Part shown: piece by piece, positions 5,476-9,971 of the stretch | Layout: each line of letters begins with the position of its first letter | Position numbering within the stretch: the stretch's first letter is position 1 | NCBI GenBank assembly: GCA_964431205.1 | Contig: CAYSIX010000161.1 | Span: 1-9,971 of the forward strand | DNA length: 9,971 nt | Source of the DNA: CAYSIX01 sp964431205 | GTDB lineage: Bacteria; Planctomycetota; Phycisphaerae; Phycisphaerales; Phycisphaeraceae | Direction of reading: 5' to 3' | Made by a program: the position numbers and the translations under genes | Notes under the pieces: model-generated | What the model was told of the DNA's origin: nothing | The model's input: the letters and a program-made list of their open reading frames with translations, nothing else | The model's database searches: none

Positions 5476-6468
5476 TCACGCGGGAAAGCTGGCCAGTGTC
5501 TGGATGTAGCCCGTGCGCGTGTAGACTTCGGGGTTCGGGCATCGGGTGACATTCATTGAGCCGCGCATCTGATCGATGCTCTCGTACTCGAACTCACTCA
5601 TCCACTCAACCACGCCGTCGATCATCGTCCGCAGGTACTCGGGTCCCAGGCGAAGCAGAACCGAGACGAGCTGGACGGCGTCGGCTCCGCACATCAGGGC
5701 GCGGATGGCGTCGTCGACGCTGTGGACGCCGCCGCTGACCGCCAGTCGCCCGCGCGCCACGGGCGAGAGCACGCCGAGCCAGCGGAGCCGCGGGGGCAGA
5801 TCGGACGGTTGGCTCAACGGGTACGCCCGTTCGATCGTCAGGTTCTCGATGTCGATCACGGGGTTGAAGACGGGGTTGAAGAGGATCAGGCCCTGGGCGC
5901 CGGCGGCGAACAGCCGCGAGGCCAGATCGCTGAGGCCCGCGAACATCGGCAGCAGCTTGACCGCGACGGGGATGGTCAGCGAGCCGCTGAGTTCCCGAAC
6001 GAGCTCGACGATCTGCGCTTCGATGTCGGCGGTGGACTCGCCCGGCGCGGTGCTCAGCTCGTAGACGTTCAGCTCGAGGGCGTCGGCGCCCGCCTGCTCG
6101 ATGAGCCGGCCGTACCGCAGCCAGCCGTGGTTGCTCACCCCGTTGAGCGAGCCGATCACGGGGACGCGGACGGCGCGTTTGATCTTCTCGATCTGTCGCA
6201 GGTAGTCGTTGGGGCCGAGGTGAAACTCCGAGGGATCGGGCAGGTAGGAGAGGGCCTCGGGGTGGCTGTGGGCGGTGGCGTCGACGGAGGCGTGGGTGCG
6301 GATCTGCTCGTGAACGACCTGCTCCTCGAACAGCGAGTGCATGACGATGGCGGACGCGCCGGCCGCTTCGAGCCGGCGCACCGTGTCGAGGTCATCGACC
6401 ATCGGCGACGCGCCGGGCATGAACGGGTGCGCCAGCCGCAGGCCGCAATAAGTCGTCTCGAGGTTCAT
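5476..6468 (-). CDS. Dihydroorotate dehydrogenase-like FMN protein coupled to nifJ
   Basis: A 330-aa cytosolic TIM-barrel flavoprotein of the DHOD class 1-like family. Start MNLETTYCGLRLAHPFMPGA is typical of the family's first strand. FMN-site features are GASPMVDD (19-26), IGSLNG (105-110), ALELNVYELS (130-139), Lys171 in VAVKLLP, FNPVFNP (197-203), VSGGVHS (244-250) and CGADAVQLVS (260-269). True class 1 DHODs have a catalytic Cys after ELN (ELNLSCPN); here the segment reads ELNVYELSTAP, so that Cys is absent, and the reaction need not be dihydroorotate oxidation. Related proteins are commonly annotated DHOD-like next to nifJ. The start ATG overlaps the nifJ stop as ATGA (6465-6468), with GGAG at 6479-6482 inside nifJ as ribosome-binding site, so translation is probably coupled. 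A role supporting electron transfer around the oxidoreductase is inferred. pyrD-like naming is avoided for the missing Cys. Confidence 0.9.
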   Translation of the reverse strand: MNLETTYCGLRLAHPFMPGASPMVDDLDTVRRLEAAGASAIVMHSLFEEQVVHEQIRTHASVDATAHSHPEALSYLPDPSEFHLGPNDYLRQIEKIKRAVRVPVIGSLNGVSNHGWLRYGRLIEQAGADALELNVYELSTAPGESTADIEAQIVELVRELSGSLTIPVAVKLLPMFAGLSDLASRLFAAGAQGLILFNPVFNPVIDIENLTIERAYPLSQPSDLPPRLRWLGVLSPVARGRLAVSGGVHSVDDAIRALMCGADAVQLVSVLLRLGPEYLRTMIDGVVEWMSEFEYESIDQMRGSMNVTRCPNPEVYTRTGYIQTLASFPA

Positions 6469-6482
6469 GATCGGTCGTCTCC
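6465..6482 (-). promoter_or_regulatory. nifJ-DHOD-like stop/start overlap with internal RBS
   Basis: The minus strand reads GGAG (6482-6479), ten bases, then ATGA (6468-6465), where TGA ends nifJ and ATG starts the flavoprotein gene. This arrangement implies one transcript and coupled translation, with termination on the first gene feeding initiation on the second. Confidence 0.75.
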
Positions 6483-9400
6483 GGGCTCGGCGGCGGAGGC
6501 TGCGGGTTTCGGCTCCGCCTGGCTCGACGCCTCCTGCGGCGGCGTCACGGACAGGTGCGCCAACTGCTGGTACAGGCTCACACGGAGCGCGGCTTCGCGT
6601 TCGGCCTGCTCTTCGAGGAGGCGATACCGCTGCGGGTCCACCTTCTCGACCATGCGGAACCGCGTCTCGTTGCGGCGGTAGTCGCGTACGCGGGCGCGGA
6701 TCGGCGGGCTGTCCAGACAAAGCGGCGTCTTGTTCTCCCGGGCGAGTCGCGGGTCGAACCGGTACAGCGGCCACACGCCCGACTCCACCGCCAGCCGCTG
6801 CTGATCCGCGCCGTGACGCAGGTCGTACCCGTGCGCGATGCAGTGGCTGTAGGCGATGATCAGCGACGGCCCCTCGTACTGCTCGGCCTCGAGCATCGCC
6901 TGGACGGTCTGGTTGTCCTTGGCGCCGAAGGCGACCGAGGCGACGTACACGTGCCCGTAGCTCATCGCCATCAGGCCCAGGTCTTTCTTATGGATCTGCT
7001 TGCCGGCGGCGGCAAACTTGGCGGCGGCGCCCAGCGGCGTGCTCTTGGACTGCTGCCCGCCGGTGTTGGAATAGACCTCGGTGTCGAGCACGAGGACGTT
7101 GACGTTGGCCCCGGAGGCGAGCACGTGATCGAGCCCGCCGTAGCCGATGTCGTACGCCCACCCGTCGCCGCCGATGATCCAGACGCTCTTGTCGTCGAGC
7201 GCGTCGAGCAGCGCGAGCAGTTGCCGGGCCTCGGGCTGAGGCATGTTCTGCAGCTTCTGACCCAGCGTGTCGAGGCGGTGGCGCAAGGCGGCGCGGGCGG
7301 GGTCGGTGGATCGGTCGGCGTTGAGGATCGAATCCAGCACGTCGTCGCCGAGTTGCGGTGACAGCCGTCGCAGCAACTCGATCGCGTTGAGCCGCCTGGC
7401 GTCGAGCGAGAGGCGCAGGCCGAAACCGAACTCGGCGTTGTCCTCGAACAGGGAGTTGGCCCAGGCCGGACCTCGCCCGTCGCGGTTGGTGGTGTAGGGG
7501 GTGGTGGGCAGGTTGCCGCCGTAGATCGAGGAGCAGCCGGTGGCGTTGGCGATGAGCAGCCGATCGCCGAACAGTTGCGTGAGCAGCTTGATGTACGGCG
7601 TTTCGCCGCAGCCGCCGCAGGCCCCGCTGAACTCAAACAGCGGCTCGAAGAACTGCGAGCCCTTGGCGTCCAGCCGGACGACGCGTTCGCGCGGCAGCTC
7701 GGGCAGGTCGAGGAAGCGGGCGAATCGCCGGCGCTCGACGTCGAGGTGGGCCAGGCGATCCTCCATGTTGATCGCCTTGCGCCTGGGCTCGGCCTTGTTC
7801 TTGGCCGGGCAGACCATGACGCACAGGTTGCAGCCGGTGCAGTCGTCGGGCGCGACCTGAAGCGTGTACTTGAGCCCGCGCAGGTCCTTGGCCTTGTAGT
7901 CCATCGTGGGCAGCTCGTCACCGTGGCCGTTCAGTTCCGCGGGATCGAAGGCCTTGGCCCGGATCGCGGCGTGCGGGCAGACGAGCGCGCACTTGTTGCA
8001 CTGGATGCAGACGCCGGGGTCCCAGATCGGGATCTCGGCGGCGATGCCGCGCTTCTCCCACCTGGTCGTGCCGGTCGGCCAGCGGCCATCGACGGGCAGG
8101 GCGCTGACCGGCAGCAGATCGCCGTGGCCAGCCATGATCATCGCCGTGACGCGCTGCACGAAGTCGGGCGCCTCGGCGGGCACCGTCGGCGACCGTTCGA
8201 TCGTCGAGGTGACGCGGTCGGGCACGTTGACCTCGTGCAGGTGCTCGAGCGTCATGTCCACCGCCGCGAAGTTGCGCTCCACGATCTCCGCCCCCTTCTT
8301 GCTGTAGGTCTTCTCGATCGAGGCCTTGATCTGCGCGATCGCCTCGTCGCGGGGCAGCACGCCGGAGATCGCGAAGAAGCAGGTCTGCATGATCGTGTTG
8401 ATCCGCGTGCCCATACCCGCCTCACGGGCGACGCGCAGCGCATCGATCACGAAGAAGCGGATGCCCTTGTCGATGAGCTGCTGCTGCGTCTGGCGCGGCA
8501 GGCGGTCCCAGACCTCGTCGGGGCCGTACGGCGCATTGAGCAGAAACGTGGCGCCCGGCTCGGCGTGTTCGAGCACGTCGAACCGATCGAGAAACACGAA
8601 CTGATGGCAGCCGACGAAGCGGGCCTTGTCGATCAGGTACGGGCTGCGAACAGGCTCGGGCCCGAACCGCAGGTGCGAGGTGGTCTGAGCGCCGGCCTTC
8701 TTCGAGTCGTACACGAAGTAACCCTGACCGTGCTGGCCGGTCTGTTCGGCGATGATCTTGATCGAGTTGCGGTTGGCGCCGACGGTGCCGTCCGAACCGA
8801 GGCCGAAAAAGATCGCCCGATGGGTCGAGTCGCTCTCGATGCTGAAGTCGGGATCCCACTCCAGGGACTTGTGCGTGACGTCGTCGAGGATGCCGACGGT
8901 GAAGTCGTGAACGGGGATGGTGGCGGCCAGGTGATCGAAGACGGCCTTGACCATCGCGGGGGTGAACTCCTTGGAGGACAGGCCGTATCGTCCACCGATG
9001 ACGCGAGGATACACGTTCCGCCGCCACTTCTCGTGTCGGGCCTGATCCATCGCGGCGACGACGTCGAGGTAGAGCGGCTCGCCCGGCGCACCGGGTTCCT
9101 TCGTGCGATCGAGCACCGCGATCTTCTGAACCGACCCCGGCAGCGCCGCGCGGAACGCATCGCCCACGAACGGACGATACAGCCGCACCTTCAGGACGCC
9201 GACCTTCTCACCGCGCTCGGCCAGGTGCAGCGCCGTCGTCGCGGCCGTCTCCGCGCCCGAGCCCATGATCACGATGACGCGCTCGGCCTCGGGGTGGCCC
9301 TCGTAGTCGTAGAGGTGGTAGGCGCGGCCGGTCGCCCGGGCGAGGCGGTCCATCACCGCCTGGACACGCGAACCGGCCACCTGGTAGGTGGGGTTGATGG

Positions 9401-9971
9401 CCTCGCGGCACTGGAAGAACACGTCCGGGTTCTGAGCGGTGCCGGCGATCACGGGACGACTCGGCGTCAAGGCCCGCTGCCGGAACCGCTCGATCGCGTC
9501 CTGGTCGACGAGCTCGCGCAGCGACTGATCCTCGATCGTCTGAATCTTCGCGACTTCGTGCGAGGTGCGGAATCCGTCCATGAAGTGGAGCACGGGAAGC
9601 GACGTGTCGAAGGTCGCGGCGTGGGCGATCGCCGCCATGTCGTGCGCTTCCTGCACCGAGTTGCTGGCGAGCATGATGAACCCGGTCTGGCGGCACGCCA
9701 TCACGTCCGAGTGGTCGCCGAAGATCGACAGCGCGTGGGTGGCGATGGTCCGGGCCGCGACGTGCATGACGAACGGCAGCTGCTCGCCGGCGATCTTGTA
9801 CATGTTGGGGATCATCAGGAGAAGGCCCTGCGACGCCGTGAACGTCGTCGCCATCGACCCGCCCAGCAGGGCGCCGTGCACCGCGCCCGCCGCCCCACCC
9901 TCGGACTGCATCTCCACCACCGTCGGAACGACGCCCCACAGGTTCGTTCGGCCTTCCTGCGACCACTGATC
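6465..9971 (-). CDS. nifJ: Pyruvate:ferredoxin/flavodoxin oxidoreductase, N-terminus cut by window edge
   Basis: 1168 residues are visible. By comparison with E. coli YdbK only about the first 35-40 residues lie beyond the window. The enzyme converts pyruvate and CoA to acetyl-CoA, CO2 and reduced ferredoxin or flavodoxin in the cytosol. Visible in order: VVEMQSEGGAAGAVHGAL with FTASQGLLLMIPNMYKIAGE (domain I, 9920-9780); domain III with LPGSVQKIAVLDRTKEPGAP near 9150-9090; two ferredoxin 4Fe-4S motifs, CIQCNKCALVCP (about 8014-7978) and CTGCNLCVMVCP (about 7845-7805); proximal-cluster cysteines in GACGGCGE (about 7630-7605), NATGCSSIYGG (about 7550-7520) and AYSHCIAHG (about 6860-6835); and the TPP site GGDGWAYDIGYGGLDH (about 7180-7130) with YSNTGGQ (about 7075-7050). 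All cluster ligands and the TPP motif are intact, so it should be functional. The last about 25 residues form a Ser/Ala/Pro/Glu-rich tail. It is first in an operon with the DHOD-like gene; its promoter lies outside the window. Confidence 0.97.
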   Translation of the reverse strand, partial: DQWSQEGRTNLWGVVPTVVEMQSEGGAAGAVHGALLGGSMATTFTASQGLLLMIPNMYKIAGEQLPFVMHVAARTIATHALSIFGDHSDVMACRQTGFIMLASNSVQEAHDMAAIAHAATFDTSLPVLHFMDGFRTSHEVAKIQTIEDQSLRELVDQDAIERFRQRALTPSRPVIAGTAQNPDVFFQCREAINPTYQVAGSRVQAVMDRLARATGRAYHLYDYEGHPEAERVIVIMGSGAETAATTALHLAERGEKVGVLKVRLYRPFVGDAFRAALPGSVQKIAVLDRTKEPGAPGEPLYLDVVAAMDQARHEKWRRNVYPRVIGGRYGLSSKEFTPAMVKAVFDHLAATIPVHDFTVGILDDVTHKSLEWDPDFSIESDSTHRAIFFGLGSDGTVGANRNSIKIIAEQTGQHGQGYFVYDSKKAGAQTTSHLRFGPEPVRSPYLIDKARFVGCHQFVFLDRFDVLEHAEPGATFLLNAPYGPDEVWDRLPRQTQQQLIDKGIRFFVIDALRVAREAGMGTRINTIMQTCFFAISGVLPRDEAIAQIKASIEKTYSKKGAEIVERNFAAVDMTLEHLHEVNVPDRVTSTIERSPTVPAEAPDFVQRVTAMIMAGHGDLLPVSALPVDGRWPTGTTRWEKRGIAAEIPIWDPGVCIQCNKCALVCPHAAIRAKAFDPAELNGHGDELPTMDYKAKDLRGLKYTLQVAPDDCTGCNLCVMVCPAKNKAEPRRKAINMEDRLAHLDVERRRFARFLDLPELPRERVVRLDAKGSQFFEPLFEFSGACGGCGETPYIKLLTQLFGDRLLIANATGCSSIYGGNLPTTPYTTNRDGRGPAWANSLFEDNAEFGFGLRLSLDARRLNAIELLRRLSPQLGDDVLDSILNADRSTDPARAALRHRLDTLGQKLQNMPQPEARQLLALLDALDDKSVWIIGGDGWAYDIGYGGLDHVLASGANVNVLVLDTEVYSNTGGQQSKSTPLGAAAKFAAAGKQIHKKDLGLMAMSYGHVYVASVAFGAKDNQTVQAMLEAEQYEGPSLIIAYSHCIAHGYDLRHGADQQRLAVESGVWPLYRFDPRLARENKTPLCLDSPPIRARVRDYRRNETRFRMVEKVDPQRYRLLEEQAEREAALRVSLYQQLAHLSVTPPQEASSQAEPKPAASAAEPGDDRS

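Noticed and set aside
5722..7361. Two long plus-strand frames (5722-6681 and 6555-7361)
   Set aside because: They lie opposite the DHOD-like and nifJ genes, whose products are recognisable throughout, and their translations have no recognisable family motif.
1..9971. CRISPR array, tRNA, rRNA, prophage or defence-system genes
   Set aside because: No regular repeat-spacer pattern, no RNA gene signature and no such protein motifs were seen on either strand.

Overview
The window is GC-rich DNA with long antisense open frames and a strong third-position GC bias. A PEP-CTERM-anchored protease, an IS66-type element with no visible tnpA or tnpB, an RdgC-like protein of the planctomycete type and a large TPR lipoprotein together suggest Planctomycetota, perhaps Phycisphaerae. 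This is inferred from protein types only; no rRNA or marker gene is present.

Layout, left to right. (1) 1-979, minus strand: an RdgC-like protein, cut by the left edge so its C-terminus is missing. (2) 980-1309: a divergent intergenic gap ending in a clear ribosome-binding site. (3) 1310-2791, plus strand: a secreted S8 serine peptidase with signal peptide, complete catalytic residues and a C-terminal PEP-CTERM sorting signal. (4) 2792-3181: a gene-free gap with a short 12-bp tandem repeat and a 10-bp palindrome. (5) 3182-3538: a roughly 357-bp internally deleted IS66-type element with matching terminal inverted repeats. Its only frame joins the start of the transposase to its end. (6) 3680-5386, plus strand: a 568-aa TPR lipoprotein, with an extended -10 promoter just outside the IS remnant. 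(7) 5387-5475: a short convergent gap. (8) 9971-5476, minus strand: a two-gene operon, pyruvate:ferredoxin/flavodoxin oxidoreductase (nifJ, missing only about its first 35-40 residues at the right edge) followed with an ATGA overlap by a dihydroorotate-dehydrogenase-like flavoprotein.

Functional picture. The nifJ operon is central carbon and electron metabolism: oxidative decarboxylation of pyruvate to acetyl-CoA with reduction of ferredoxin or flavodoxin. The coupled FMN protein lacks the usual DHOD catalytic cysteine, so its substrate is uncertain. The protease and the TPR lipoprotein are both exported and membrane-anchored by different routes, but nothing links them to each other. I see no RNA gene, CRISPR array, prophage or defence cassette. 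The less ordinary items are the in-frame mini-IS66 next to the TPR gene promoter, the TPR lipoprotein with His-rich and CxC motifs, and the coupled DHOD-like protein without its catalytic Cys.
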